Below, in pieces: positions 1 to 11,977 of a stretch of 64,000 bases of DNA. Source of the DNA: Ehretia macrophylla (lineage: Eukaryota > Streptophyta > Magnoliopsida > Boraginales > Ehretiaceae). Every line of letters begins with the position of its first letter. Within the stretch, counting starts at the first letter, position 1. The DNA lies in contig CM075775.1 in NCBI GenBank assembly GCA_037974665.1, forward strand, positions 68,558,945 to 68,622,944, given 5' to 3'. The notes under the pieces were generated by a model. The model was not told where the DNA came from, made no database searches, and worked only from the letters and a program-made list of their open reading frames with translations. The translations under genes were made by a program, and so were the position numbers.

Positions 1-417
1 TGTCATCTTGAGCATTATTCTAATTGTATCTAGAAGTGCAAAAAGAATAATGGATAAAGAATAAGGAATGTTTTATTTTTAGTAAATTTTTGTCTTCTAG
101 TGAATTGAATTTGGATTATTATATTGTTAGTGGATTTTGTAGGATTGTTTAATAGTCTAGTGCTTCGTGAAAGATACTTTCTTGATTAGCGTGAAGGCAC
201 GCTTTACTAGGTCTAGGCATGCACTATGAGGTAGGACACGAACTACGAGACGAACGCACATTTTTCAAGTAAATGCATGCAATCCCAAACGAATGCACGT
301 AATTCAATGCATGGCACATAAAATGAACTCATTTCTTAAACCTAGGTCATGGCACACAAATCTAGGTTAGGGAAAACGAAGCTAGGTTTCGCACGCAAAT
401 CGGGGTCAGCCCTCACA
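1..417 (-). mobile_element. LTR fragment (U3 end) of a LARD-family element, cut by window start
   Basis: The stretch ends in ...CCCTCACA, matching the + strand right end of the other LTRs here (GGGCCTCACA), and is followed directly by 5S spacer sequence at 418. Read on the - strand it is the first ~417 bp of an LTR beginning TGTGAGG. Positions ~185-415 carry the degenerate repeat of CACG/ACGT words found in all the related LTRs. Positions ~40-240 (the AGTGCAAAAAGAATAA and AGTGGATTTTGTAGGATTG segments) resemble the inverse complement of the solo LTR at 12746-16793 more closely than the LTRs of the element at 8611. It therefore probably belongs to that second LTR subfamily. Whether it is a solo LTR or part of a full element cannot be told from here. 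If intact, its 5-bp target duplication should be CTGTG (418-422). Confidence 0.8.
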
Positions 418-712
418 CTGTGCCCTTTTTAGAGCCTAAAATCGAACGTTTTCATCAGTTTCAGTCCACTTTTCTTCTTTTGCTCTGTTTTTCCATCCCG
501 GATCGTACGTCGTGAGCTGTTAAAAGGACGACAACATGACTCGCAGGACATCAGAGGGCCCTACAATTTGTCGATATCACGTCTTGCGAGGATGCTGCGT
601 TGTTGAAGCGGATGGGTTGTCGTTAAGCCCATTGGGCCTTTTGAATGGGCCATCTCTCTAGGCTGGCATTGTGAACCATTAACACATATAGGAATTGTGC
701 CCTCAACATGAC

Positions 713-831
713 GGGTGCGATCATACCAGCACTAATGCATCGGATCCCATCAGAACTCCGAAGTGAAGCGTGCTTGGGCGAAAGTAGTACTAGGATGGGT
801 GACCCCCTAGGAAGTCCTCGTGTTGCACCCC
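713..831 (+). rRNA. 5S rRNA gene, unit 1
   Basis: 119 nt. Changes: C28T, T53G (A box), G70A (intermediate element), G97A (C box). T53G is shared with unit 10. The hits in all three internal promoter boxes make full activity doubtful. Confidence 0.93.
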
Positions 832-1388
832 TTTTTCAATTTTTTTTGCCCTGGTTAGGGTTGCCAAGATACTTTATCCACCAAATCTCTAATACTAAAT
901 CCCACGGAACATTGGGCAAGACAACTTCGCTTCACGTAGAGGCTGGGCCCGCAAACCGAGGGCGTAGGGTTTGTGACCAGGCCTCCGTTGCTCTGGTGCC
1001 CATAACTTTAGATCCGTAAGGAGTTACACGGTGCACAGCATGCCGTTGCAAAGCTATCTGAGAGCTCTATGACGGGGGCAGCCAGATTGCTCGCTGTGCC
1101 TATTTTTGGAGCCCAAAATCGAACATTTTCATCAGTTTTAGTCCACTTTTCTTCTTTTGCTCTATTTTTCATCCCGGATCGTACGTTGTGAGCTGTTAAA
1201 AGGACGACAACTTGACTCACGGGACATCGGAGGGCCCTACAACGTGTCGATATCACGTCTCGCGAGGATGTTGCGTTGTTGAAATGGATGGGTTGTCGTT
1301 AAGCCCATTGGGCCTTCTGAATGGGCCATCTCTCTAGGCTGGCACTGTGAACCGTTAACACATATAGGAATTGTGCCCTCAACTTGAC

Positions 1389-1507
1389 GGGTGCGATCAT
1401 ACCAGCACTAATGCACCGGATCCCATCAGAACTGCGAAGTTAAGCGTGCTTGGGCAAGAGTAATACTAGGATAGGTGACCCCCTGGGAAGTCCTCGTGCT
1501 GCACCCC
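1389..1507 (+). rRNA. 5S rRNA gene, unit 2
   Basis: 119 nt. Changes: C46G, G68A, G75A, G85A (C box), T111C. Confidence 0.93.
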
Positions 1508-2064
1508 CTTTTTAATTTTTTTTGCCCTTGTTAGGGTTGCCAAGATACTTTATCCACCAAATCTCTATTACCGAATCCCACGGAACATTGGGCAAAACAA
1601 CTTCGCTTCACGTAGAGGCCAGGCCTGCAAATCGAGGGCGTAGGGTTTGTGACCAGGTCTCCGTAGCTCCGGTGCCCATAACTTTTGATCCGTAAGGAGT
1701 TACGCGGCGCACAGCATACTGTTGCAAACTTCTCTGAGAGCTCTACCAAGGGGACAACTAGCTTGCTCGCTGTGCCCTTTTTGGAGACTAAAATCAAACG
1801 TTTTCATCAGTTTGATTCCACTTTTCTTCTTTTGCTCTGTTTTTCTGTCCCGGATCGTACGTCGTGAGCTATTAAAAGGACGACAACCTGACTCGTGGGA
1901 GATCAGAGGGCCTTACAACGTGTCGATATCACGTCTTGCGAGGATGCTGCATTGTTGAAGCAGATGGGTTGTCGTTAAGCCCACTGGTTCTTTTGAATGG
2001 GCCATCTCTCTAGGCTAGCACTGTGAACCATTAATACATATAGGAATTGTGCCCTCAACATGAC

Positions 2065-2183
2065 GGGTGCGATCATACCAGCACTAATGCACCGGATCCC
2101 ATCAGAACTCCGAAGTTAAGCGTGCTTGGGCGAGAGTAGTACGAAGATGGATGACCCCATGGGAAGTCCTCGTGCTGCCCCCC
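2065..2183 (+). rRNA. 5S rRNA gene, unit 3
   Basis: 119 nt. Changes: T79G, G81A, G87A and C95A (all in or beside the C box), T111C, A115C. The C box is heavily altered. Confidence 0.92.
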
Positions 2184-2740
2184 CTTTTCAATTTTTTTTG
2201 CCCTGGTTAGGGTTGCCAAGATACTTTATCAACCAAATCTCTATTACCGAATCCCACGGAACATTGAGCAAGACAACTTCGCTTCACGTAGAGGCCGGGC
2301 CAGCAAACTGAGGGCGTAAGGTTTGTGACCAGGTCTTCGTCGCTCCGGTGCCCATAACTTTTGATCCGTAAGGAGTTACGTGGTGCACAGCATACTGTTG
2401 CAACGCACTCTGAGAGCTCTACGAAGGGGGCAGCCAGCTTGCTCGCTGTGCCATTTTTGGCACCTAAAATCGAACGTTTTCATCAAATTCAGTCCACTTT
2501 TCTTCTTTTGCTATGTTTTTCTGTCCAGGATCATACGTCGTGAGTTGTTAAAAGGACGACAACCTGACTCGCGGGACATTAGAAGGCCCCACAACGTGTC
2601 GATATCATGTCTTGCGAGGATGCTGCATTGTTGAAGGGGATGGGTTGTCGTTAAGGCCATTGGGCCTTTTCAATGGGCTATCTCTCTAGGATGGCACTAT
2701 GAACCATTAACACATATAGGAATTGTGCCGTCAACATGAC

Positions 2741-2859
2741 GGGTGCGATCATACCAGCACTAATGCACCGGATCCCATCAGAACTCCGAAGTTAAGAGTG
2801 CTTGGGTGAGAGTAGTACTTGGATGGCTGACCCCCTGGTAAGTCCTCGTGTTGCACCCC
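2741..2859 (+). rRNA. 5S rRNA gene, unit 4
   Basis: 119 nt. Changes: C57A (A box), C67T, A80T, G87C, G99T. Confidence 0.93.
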
Positions 2860-3417
2860 CTTTTCAATTTTTTTTGCCCTGGTTAGGGTTGCCAAGATAC
2901 TTTATCCACCAAATATCTATTACTGAATCCCACGGAACATTGGGCAAGACAACTTCACTTAACGTAGAGGTCGGGCCCGCAAACCGAGGGCGTAGGGTTT
3001 GTGACCAGGCCTCCGTCGCTCCGGTGCCCATAACTTTTGATCCGTAATGAGTTACGCGGCGCACAGAATACCGTTGCAAAGATCTCTGAGAGCTCTACGA
3101 TGGGGGCAGCCAGATTGCTCGCTGTGCCCGTTTTTACAGCCCAAAATCGAACATTTTCATCAGTTTCAGCCCACTTTTCTTCTTTTGCTCTATTTTTCAA
3201 TCCCGGATCCTATGTAGTGAGCTGCTAAAAGGACGACAACATGACTCGCGGGACATCAGAGGGCCCTACAACGTGTCGATATCACGTCTTGCGAGGATGC
3301 TGCGTTGTTTATGCGGATGGGTTGTCGTTAAGGCCATTGGGCCTTTTGAATGGGCCATCTCTCTAGGCTGGCACTGTGAACTGTTAACACATATTGGAAT
3401 TGTGCCCTCAACATGAC

Positions 3418-3536
3418 GGGTGCGATTGTACCGGCACTAATGCACCGGATCCGATCAGAACTCCGAAGTTAAGCGTGCTTGGGCGAGAGTAGTACGAGGA
3501 TGGGTGACCCCATGGGAAGTCCTCATGCTGCACCCC
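3418..3536 (+). rRNA. 5S rRNA gene, unit 5
   Basis: 119 nt. Changes: C10T, A11G, A16G, C36G, T79G, C95A, G108A, T111C. The first 16 nt are unusually diverged. Confidence 0.92.
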
Positions 3537-4086
3537 CTTTTCAATTTTTTTTGCCCTGGTTAGGGTTGCCGAGATACTTTATCCACCAAATCTCTATTAC
3601 CGAATCCCACGAAACATTGGGCAAGACATTTTCGCTTCACGTAGAGGCCGGGCCCGCAAACCGAGGGCATAGGGTTTATGACCAGGTCTCCTTCGCTCCG
3701 GTGCCCATAACTTTTATTCCGTAAGGAGTTACGCGGCGCATATCATACCATTGCAAAGCTCTTTGAGAGCTCTACGACGGGGGTAGCCAGCTTGCTCGCT
3801 TTGCCTATTTTTGGAACCCAAAATCGAACATTTTCAACAATTTCAGGCCACTTTTCTTCTTTTGCTCTGTTTTTCCATCCCGGATCGTACGTCGTGAGTT
3901 GCTAAAAGGATGACAACCTGACTCACGGGACATCAGAGGGCCCTACACCATGTCGATATCACGTCTTGCGAGGATGCTGCGTTGTTGAAGCGGATGGGTT
4001 GTCGTTAAGCCCATCTGAATGGGCCATCTCTCTAGGCTGGCACTGTGAATCGTTAACACATATAGGAATTGTGCCCTCAACATGAT

Positions 4087-4205
4087 GGGTGCAATCATAC
4101 CAGCACTAATGCACCGTATCTCATCAAAACTCTGAAGTTAAGCGCGCTTGGGCGAGCGTAGTACTAGGATGGCTGACCCCTTGGGAAGTCCTCGTGTTGC
4201 ACACC
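4087..4205 (+). rRNA. 5S rRNA gene, unit 6 (diverged)
   Basis: 119 nt with ten changes: G7A, G31T, C35T, G41A, C47T, T59C, A71C, G87C, C95T, C117A. Among the most diverged full-length copies; position -1 is T instead of the usual C. Confidence 0.9.
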
Positions 4206-4763
4206 CTTTTAAAATTTTTTTGCCCTGGTTAGGTTTGCCAAGATACTTTATCCACCAAATCTCTATTACTGAATCCCATGGAACATTGGGCAAGACAACT
4301 TCGCTTCACGTAGAAGTCGGGACCGCAAACCGAGGGCGTAGGGTTTGTGACCAGGCCTCCGTCGCTCTGGTGCCCATAACTTTTGATCCGTAAGGAGTTA
4401 CACAGCGCACAGCATACCGTTGCAAAGCTCTCTAGAAGCTCTATGACGGGGGCAGCCAGATTGCTCGCTGTGCCCACTTTTGGAGTCCAAAATCGAACAT
4501 TTTAATCAGTTTAAGCCCACTTTTCTTCTTTTCCTCTATTTTTCCGTCCCGGATCGTATGTCGTGAGTTGTTAAAAGGACGACAACATGACTCGCGGGAC
4601 ATCAGAGGGCCCTAAAACGTGTCGATATCACGTCTTGCAAGGATGCTGCGTTGTTGAACCGGATGGGTTGTCGTTAAGGCCATTGAGCCTTTTGAATGGG
4701 ACATCTCTCTAGGCTGGCACTGTGAACCGTTAACACATGTAGGAATTGTGCCCTCAACATGAC

Positions 4764-4882
4764 GGGTGCGATCATACCAGCACTAATGCACTCGATCCCA
4801 TCAGAACTCCGAAATTAAGCATGCTTGGGCGAGAGTAGTACGAGGATGGGTGACCCCGTGGGAAGTCCTCGTGCTGTACCCC
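4764..4882 (+). rRNA. 5S rRNA gene, unit 7
   Basis: 119 nt. Changes: C29T, G30C, G51A and G58A (A box), T79G, C95G, T111C, C114T. Confidence 0.92.
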
Positions 4883-5439
4883 CTTTTCAAATTTTTTTGC
4901 CCTAGTTAGGGTTGCCAAGATACTTTATCAACCAAATCTCTATTACTGAATCCCACGGAACATTGGGCAAGACAACTTCGCTTCACGTAGAGGCCGGGCC
5001 AGCAAACCGAGGGCGTAGGGTTCGTGACCAGGTCTCCGTCGCTCCGGTGCCCTTAACTTTTGATCCGTAAGGAGTTACATGGTGCACAGCATACTGTTGC
5101 AAAGCTCTCTGAGAGCTCTACGAAGGGGGCAGCCAGCTTGCTCGCTGTGCCATTTTTGGAGCCTAAAATCAAACGTTTTCATCAGTTTCAATCCACTTTT
5201 CTTCTTTTGCCCTGTTTTTCTGTCCCGGATCGTACGTTGTGAACTGTTAAAATGACGACAACCTGACTCGCAGGACATTAGAGGGCCCTACAACGTGTCG
5301 ATATCACGTCTTGCGAGGATGCTGCATTGTTGAAGCATATGGGTTGTCGTTAAGCCCATTGGGCCTTTTGAATGGGCCATCTCTCTAGGCTGGCACCGTG
5401 AACCATTAACACATATAGGAATCGTGCCCTCAACATGAC

Positions 5440-5558
5440 GGATGCGATCATACCAGCACAAATGCACCATATCCCATCAGAACTCCGAAGTTAAGCGTGC
5501 TTGGGCGAGAGTAGTACTAGGATGGGTGACCCCCTGGGAAGTCCTCGTGTTGCACTCC
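5440..5558 (+). rRNA. 5S rRNA gene, unit 8
   Basis: 119 nt. Changes: G3A, T21A, G30A, G31T, C117T. The internal promoter boxes match the consensus. Confidence 0.94.
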
Positions 5559-6116
5559 ATTTTCAATTTTTTTTGCCCTGGTTAGGGTTGCCAAGATACT
5601 TTATCCACCAAATCTCTTTTACAGAATCCCACGGAACATTGGGCAAGACAACTTCGCTTCACGTAGAGGACAGGCCAGCAAACCGAGGGCGTAGGGTTTG
5701 TGACCAGGTCTCTGTCGCTCCGATTCCCATAACTTTTGATCCGTAAGGAGTTACGCAGCGCACAGCATACCGTTGCAAAGCTCATTGAGAACTCTACGAC
5801 GGGGGCAACTAGCTTGCTCGCTGTGCCCGTTCTTGAAGCCCAAAATCGAACATTTTCATCAATTTCAGTACACGTTTCTTCGTTTGTTCTTTTTTTCCGT
5901 CCCGGATCGTACGTCGTGAGCTGTTAAAAGGATGACAACCTGACTCGCGGGATATCAGAGGGCCCTACAATGTGTCGATATCACGTCTTGCGAGGATGCT
6001 GCGTTGTTGAAGCGGATGGGTTGTCGTTAAGCCCATTGGGCCTTTTGAATGGGCCATATCTCAAGGCTGGCACTGTGAAACGTTAACACATATAGGAATT
6101 GTTCCCTCAACATGAC

Positions 6117-6235
6117 GGGTGCGATCATACCAACACTAATTCACCAGATCCCATCAGAACTCCGAAGTTAAGCGTGCTTGGGCGAGAGTAGTACTATGAT
6201 GGGTGACCCCCTGGGAAGTCCTCGTGTTGCACCCC
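6117..6235 (+). rRNA. 5S rRNA gene, unit 9
   Basis: 119 nt. Changes: G17A, G25T, G30A, G81T. Confidence 0.94.
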
Positions 6236-6793
6236 CTTTTCAATTTTTTTTGCCCTGGTTAGGGTTGCCAAGATACTTTATCCACCAAATCTCTATTACC
6301 GAATCCCACGGAACATTGGGCAAGACAACTTCGCTTCACGTAGAGGCCAGGCCCGCAAACCGAGGGCATAGGGTTTGTGACCAGGCCTCCGTCACTTCGG
6401 TGCCCATAACTTTTGATCCGTAAAGAGTTACGCGGAGCACAGCATACCATTGCAAATCTCTCTGAGAGCTCGATGACGAGGGCAGCCAGATTGCTCGCTG
6501 TGCCCGTTTTTGGAGCCCAAAATTGAACATTTTCATCAATTTCAATCCACTTTTCTTCTTCTGCCCTGTTTTTTCATCCTGGATCGTACGTCGTGAGCTG
6601 TTAAAAGGACGACAACATGACTCGCGGTAAATCAGAGGGCCCTACAACTTGTCGATATCACGTCTTGTGAGGATGCTGCGTTGTTGAAGCGGATGAGTTG
6701 TCGTTAAGGCCATTGGGCCTTTTGAATGGGCCATCTCTCTAGGCTGGCACTGTGAACCGTTAACACATATAGGAATTGTGCCCTCAACATGAC

Positions 6794-6912
6794 GGGTGCG
6801 ATCATACCAGTACTAATGCACCGGATCCCATCAGAACTCCGAAGTGAAGCGTGCTTGGGCGAGAGTAGTACTAGGATGGGTGACCCCCTGGGAAGTCCTC
6901 GTGCAACACCCC
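6794..6912 (+). rRNA. 5S rRNA gene, unit 10
   Basis: 119 nt. Changes: C18T, T53G (A box, as in unit 1), T111C, T112A, G113A. The last three weaken pairing of the terminal stem. The following spacer is ~57 bp short, so the next gene starts 620 bp on. Confidence 0.92.
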
Positions 6913-7080
6913 CTTTTCAATTTTTTTTGCCCTGGTTAGGGTTGCCAAGATACTTTATCCACCAAATCTCTATTACCGAATCCCACGGAATATTGGGCAA
7001 GAGAACTTCACTTCACGTAGAGGCCGGCCCAGCAAACCGAGGGCGTAGGGTTTGTGACCAGGTCTCCGTCGCTCCGGTGC

Positions 7081-7130
7081 CCATAACTTTTGATCCGTAA
7101 GGAGTTACGCAGCGCACAACATGCCCTTTT
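7081..7130 (+). other. 5S spacer deletion (~57 bp)
   Basis: In the spacer after unit 10 the text jumps from GCGCACAACAT (to ~7122) straight to GCCCTTTTTGGAGCG. The ~57 bp normally present here, including the AGCTCTCTGAGAGCT palindrome, are missing. The unit is 620 bp instead of 676-677. Confidence 0.85.
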
Positions 7131-7413
7131 TGGAGCGTAAAATCGAATGTTTTCATCAGTTTTAGTCCACTTTTCTTCTTTTGCTCTGTTTTTCCGTCCC
7201 GGATAGTACGTCGTGAACTGTTAAAAGGATGACAACCTGACTCGCTGGACATCAAAGGGCTCTACAACGTGTCGATATCACGTCTTGCGAGGATGCTGCG
7301 TTGTTGAAGCGGATGGGTTGTCGTTAAGCCCATTGGGCCTTTTAAATGGGCCATCTCTCTAGGCAGGCACTGTGAACCGTTAACACATATCGGAATTGTG
7401 CCCTCAACATGAC

Positions 7414-7532
7414 GGGTGCGATCATACTAGCACTAATACACCGGATCCCATCAGAACTCCGAAGTTAAGTGTGATTGGGCGAGAGTAGTACTAGGATGGG
7501 TGACCCCCTGGGAAGTTCTCGTGTTGTACCCC
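7414..7532 (+). rRNA. 5S rRNA gene, unit 11
   Basis: 119 nt. Changes: C15T, G25A, C57T, C61A, C104T, C114T; five of six are C-to-T or G-to-A. Confidence 0.93.
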
Positions 7533-8090
7533 CTTTTCAATTTTTTTTGCCCTGGTTAAGGTTGCCAAGATACTTTATCCACCAAATCTCTATTACTGAA
7601 TCCCACAGAACATTGGGCAAGACAACTTTGCTTCACGTAGAGGTCGGGTCCGCAAACCGAGGGCGTAGGGTTTGTGACCTGGCCTCCGTTGATCCGTTGC
7701 CCATAACTTTTGACCCGTAAGGAGTTACGCGACGCACAGCATACCGTTGCAAAGCTCTCTAAGAGCTCTACGACGGGGGCAGCCAGATTGCTCGCTGTGC
7801 CCATTTTTGGAGTCTAAAATCGAACGTTTTCATCAGTTTCAGTCCACTTTTCTTCTTTTGCTCTATTTTTCCGTCCCGGATCGTACGTCGTGAGCTGTTA
7901 AAAGGACGACAACATGACTCGCTGGACATCAAAGGGCCCTACAACGTGTCGATATCACGTGTTATGAGGATGCTGCGTTGTTAAAGCGGATGGGTTGTTG
8001 TTAAGCCCATTGGGCCTTTTGAATTGGCCATCTCTCTAGGCTGGCACTGTGAACCATTAACACATATAGGAATTGTGCCCTCAACATGAC

Positions 8091-8209
8091 GGGGGCGATC
8101 ATACCAGTACTAATGCACCGAATCCCATCAGAACTCCGAAGTTAAGCGTGCTTGGGCGAGAGTAGTACTAGGATGGGTGACCCTCTTGGAAGTCCTTGTG
8201 TTGCACCCC
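8091..8209 (+). rRNA. 5S rRNA gene, unit 12
   Basis: 119 nt. Changes: T4G, C18T, G31A, C94T, G97T, C107T. The gene is whole, but its spacer is split at 8610 by the 14.5-kb LARD insertion. Confidence 0.93.
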
Positions 8210-8605
8210 CTTCCCAATTTTTTTTGCCCTGGTTAGGGTTGCCAAGATACTTTATCCACCAAATCTCTATTACTGAATCCCACGGAATATTGTGCAAGAC
8301 AACTTCGCTTCACGTAGAGGCCGGGCCCGCAAACCGAGGGCGTAGGGTTTGTGACCAGGTCTCCGTCGCTCCGGTGCCCATAACTTTTGATCCGTAAGGA
8401 GTTATGCGGCGAACAGCATACCGTTGCAAAGCTCTATGAGAGCTCTACGAAGGGGCCAGCAAGCTTTCTCGCTGTACCCATTTTTGGAGCCCAAAATCGA
8501 ACGTTTTCAACAGTTTCATTCCTCTTTTCTTCTTTTTCTCTGTTTTTCTGTCCCGAATCGTACATCGTGAGCTGTTAAAAGAACGACAACCTGACTCGCG
8601 GGACA

Positions 8606-8610
8606 TCAGA
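8606..8610. repeat. Target-site duplication TCAGA (left) of LARD element 1
   Basis: TCAGA directly precedes the element end TGTCACGCCC at 8611 and recurs at 23129-23133 directly after ...CCTCACA. Uninterrupted spacers read GGGACATCAGAGGGCCC at this place. Confidence 0.95.
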
Positions 8611-9790
8611 TGTCACGCCCTAACCCGGCCTATGATGGTTAGACTAGGGTGTGATCTAAACATTCAGGTAATATCACATACTTAACTGTTTATAAAGATT
8701 AAACACTTAATGTTTTGGCCTAAACTCCAAAATTTTTCGGCAAACCGGCAGCATAACGGCTGTAATTGGGCTCTTTGGTTTGACCTAATTCTCTAAACGC
8801 CTCAATTATTCCAATCATTAATTCAATTCCATTAAGGACTCCTATTTGTCACCAACCGATTTGCCTACTAGTTTATCTTGAAAGTCTCGTTTGGTTAATA
8901 AGCCTAACATGATAACTATGTCCCGTTTATTTGTCAATTTCCTATCATGCAAGTACCTATTATCCTTTAGTTTGCAAATGAGCACCTAAGTGAAATTAGA
9001 TAGAATTAACTTAGTTGATTGCTCATCTAGTGGTTTGAATGCCTACGATAACTACTAATGAAGAAAACGAAAGCAAACAACCAAATAAAAGTTCGTCCGG
9101 TAATAGATAGTACAATCCCAGAATTAGACCCAAATTACAACGGGGTCATTTATATCAATAAAATGAATAGTTACAATCAAACACAACATCCATATAGCAA
9201 CCACTTTCAGGCAAGGCACAAAAGCACGTAGGGACAGACAATCGCTCCAAGGAATCATAGATAGACACGTTGTCCTCGGGTACCTGTACTTGTTCTTCTT
9301 CACCTGTGATAAAAAGACGGTGAGTCCTTATGAACTCAGCGAGGGGGAACGAGAAATACGTTTTGAAACTCATTTTTCGGTTCAATTTATGAAAATCCCT
9401 TTTTCAAACATGAATATAACAGTAAAATCAAGTAAAGGAACAAAAATAGCAGTATTTCCTTCCCGAGGTTCTCTAGGAACCAAGCGAGAGTACTTATACA
9501 CACAGTAAAAGGATACGGTGAGCGGTTGCTCTCAATTTCAATTTCGATACAATTGTTGCGCCTGACTTCAATAATCCCCTTATCGCTCCCAATTGGGTGT
9601 ACTCCGGATGTACCCCGAAACCTACGACCCAACTCTCCAAGGGTGGAATGCCAAGCGAGAGAGGGAATTGGACCATGGTAGTCACGGGAGCACCGGCAAG
9701 CCCTATGCCGCCCGACGTTCGTGAAACGCTACCATGCCACAATGAAAGGTTGCAACCTCGTATGCAATGCACATTTATGTCATTTAACAT

Positions 9791-10015
9791 TTCACATTAG
9801 GTGGTCAACAAAGTAGGTTGCCTCCGAGCAAGTATATGATCACATTTTGACACATTGGCATATAAGGCATTGTAAGAATATATAATCATTTCATATATCC
9901 ATTTGAAAGCAATTAAACTTTAACGGGCAGCCAAGTAATCATGTTCAAATAAACCATTGAATATCTTTTAACAATTCACATTAAGAGGACAACAAAGTAG
10001 GTTGCCTCCGAGCAA
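9791..10015 (-). repeat. Imperfect internal duplication in LTR (184-bp period)
   Basis: Segments starting TTCACATTA at 9791 and 9975 both run into AACAAAGTAGGTTGCCTCCG, with partly alignable sequence between. The same pair occurs in the right LTR (20475 and 20659) and inverted in the solo LTR (15342-15382 and 15527-15567). It is absent from the LTR at 57689-61271. Confidence 0.8.
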
Positions 10016-11613
10016 TTTCAAGATCACATATTGCCAAGTAAACGAACGAGGCATGCTTGACATGAAATTTCACTTGTAGAACACATAGAGTCATATGAAC
10101 ATTAAACGGGCAGCCATGTAACACATGCAAGTCAAGCCATATAACTCATTTCGAAGTCCACGTAATCAAGTGATACGATTATTCAATATGCAATGATGGA
10201 TCATGGGTTCGGGTGCAAGAAAAGCTTATTTGTCAACATGCAATGGTCAAAATCACATTTGAAGTTATAAGACATTTACGGGCAGCCCACTAAGCATATA
10301 ATTCCCACACAATGTCCAATTGATCAATACTTAGCAAAACTACCTAGTCATTAGGGTTTCCATGTGATGTATATTCGTGCAATTTGAGCCTCAACCCAAC
10401 TCAAAGTCAATCTCAAACCATGCATCATTTAATTCAACATCCTCAAGCATTCAAAACAGTCCACACAACATCCCGTAGCTATAATCCCAAGCATTTAATT
10501 CAACAAGAGGAGTCACAACAATTTTCTAAGCACAACATTAAGTGAAACCCTTACTGCAATAGGCTGTCTTCTCACAATCAATCGGATAAGCAAACAATCT
10601 CCAAATTCAGTGAATAAGATGTCAAATTAAAGCTTAAGAATTTAACTAAAATCAGAAATAAACCTTGCATCAATTTGAGTTCGGGATCATTAAATATAGC
10701 CGAAACAGTGGAATATCACAAAACTGTCCAGATTTGCACACTTTTCAGAAATTGACGTTTTTGAGGTCCTTAGGGTCAGTTTTAGCCTTGGTCCATTTCT
10801 GACAAAATTGTCCAGAACTAAAAAATATAGTAGCATACCAAATATCATGCATTTTGGACAATATTTACTTAGTCAAATATGGTTCGTTCCACAAGGTCAG
10901 TGCATCTGCCAAAACCTGCTTCATTTTTCCAGATTTCCAGATTTGGTTACATTTTAAAGATTTGCCATTTTGAGGACCTTAGACACAAAATTAGCTTCGG
11001 CCTATTTCTGGGAAAAATGTTCAAAACTGTCCAAACTAGTCATCAACCAATTTTCATGCATTTTCAACATCATTTTCCTAGCTAAACTTACCTTGAACAG
11101 ACTGGTCAGAGAGCTGTCAACAATTTCGACTTCACCTAGCATCATTTTCAAGCCAAGATCTTGCCATGCATGGTTGTTTAAGCTTATGAACGACCATATA
11201 GCTCAATTACAGAAGCAAATACACACATTTATTAGCATGCATGTGGATTTTTGAAGAGTTTTCAAAAGGTTTTAGCCCTCACCTTTGCAATCAACCCAAA
11301 AAATGCTCAAAAGCCTTGTTGAAGCTCAAATCTCTTCTTCTTCTTGCTTTGCCGAGATTCCAACTAGCTTTTATCTATTTTTCCTAGCTTAGTGATCAAT
11401 ATCATAGCACATGCATAAGGTTAGAACAAGAAGAAAAGAAATGGAAGCTTAAAAACTCACCAAGGCCGAAAATGGTGACTCAAAATGCTTGCATGTGTGT
11501 TTCTTGCATCCTAGCTTGCTTGGGTGAGTTTCTTTGCTTGTGGTTTGTTTTGATGCACCATAGGATGATGAAGATGAGCTAAGAGGTGGAGAGAACTCAG
11601 CCAAAACAGAAAT

Positions 11614-11644
11614 GGAGAGAGAGAGTGAGAGGGAGAGAGAGAAA
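11614..11644. repeat. GA-rich low-complexity tract in LTR
   Basis: GAGAGA runs on the + strand, so a CT tract in element sense. The tract is kept at 22299-22330 and 60444-60473 and appears as CT at ~13721-13748 in the inverted solo LTR. Pyrimidine tracts like this occur in plant core promoters (Y patch), but promoter function here is only inference. Confidence 0.7.
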
Positions 11645-11977
11645 ATGTGAGGAAAGTGAGAGAAATGAGAGAAAAATGAGGCTTTTGCAAAAGTTGATTC
11701 ATATGTTGGCCTTGGGCATGCAAAAATTCAGATTTGTGTCATCTTTTGAATTGTTTTAACATGTGTGTAAGAGAATGTTGGGTATTTAGGGATTTTAGGT
11801 AGAATAGAATATAGGATATGTTTAGAGGTTTGTGAGATTTTGTCTTGTAGTGAGTTTAAAATATAATATTTAGGTGTTAGTGGATTCTGTAGAGATTTGA
11901 ATTAGGATTATAATAATAGTTAGTGGTGTTTGTAGGATTATTTTATAGTCTAGTGCTTTGTGTAGGATTCTTTATTG

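Larger units (their letters stand above)
418..8610 (+). repeat. 5S rDNA tandem array, block A (units 1-12)
   Basis: Twelve head-to-tail 5S units, usually 676-677 bp from gene start to gene start (669 after unit 5, 620 after unit 10). Each unit is a 119-nt gene and a ~557-bp spacer. The spacer holds, in order: T-runs just after the gene; a conserved stretch GGTTAGGGTTGCCAAGATAC; a 15-bp palindrome AGCTCTCTGAGAGCT; CCGGATCGTACGTCGTGAGC; a GCCCATT/AATGGGC inverted repeat about 65-85 bp before the next gene; and a TATA-like ACACATATAGG near -28. No protein gene is seen in the spacers. The last unit is interrupted at 8610 by the LARD insertion and resumes at 23134; joining the flanks gives a normal 676-bp unit. 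Confidence 0.95.

Noticed and set aside
778-1019. Recurring ~81-codon + strand frame starting MGESST, seen in most 5S units
   Set aside because: It begins inside the 5S gene and runs through the T-run into the spacer. It recurs only because the unit is repeated, varies like the surrounding DNA, and has no independent start, motif or promoter.
2955-3200. Recurring ~82-codon - strand frames (ending ...NRDLVDKVSWQP) in the spacers
   Set aside because: Antisense shadow of the same conserved spacer stretch; broken in many units by simple substitutions or indels.
9494-9790. 98-codon frame in element sense, also at 20178-20474
   Set aside because: The matching block of element 2 (58620-58860) has indels that destroy it, and the solo LTR keeps only a 73-codon version. 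Conservation is better explained by recent LTR identity.
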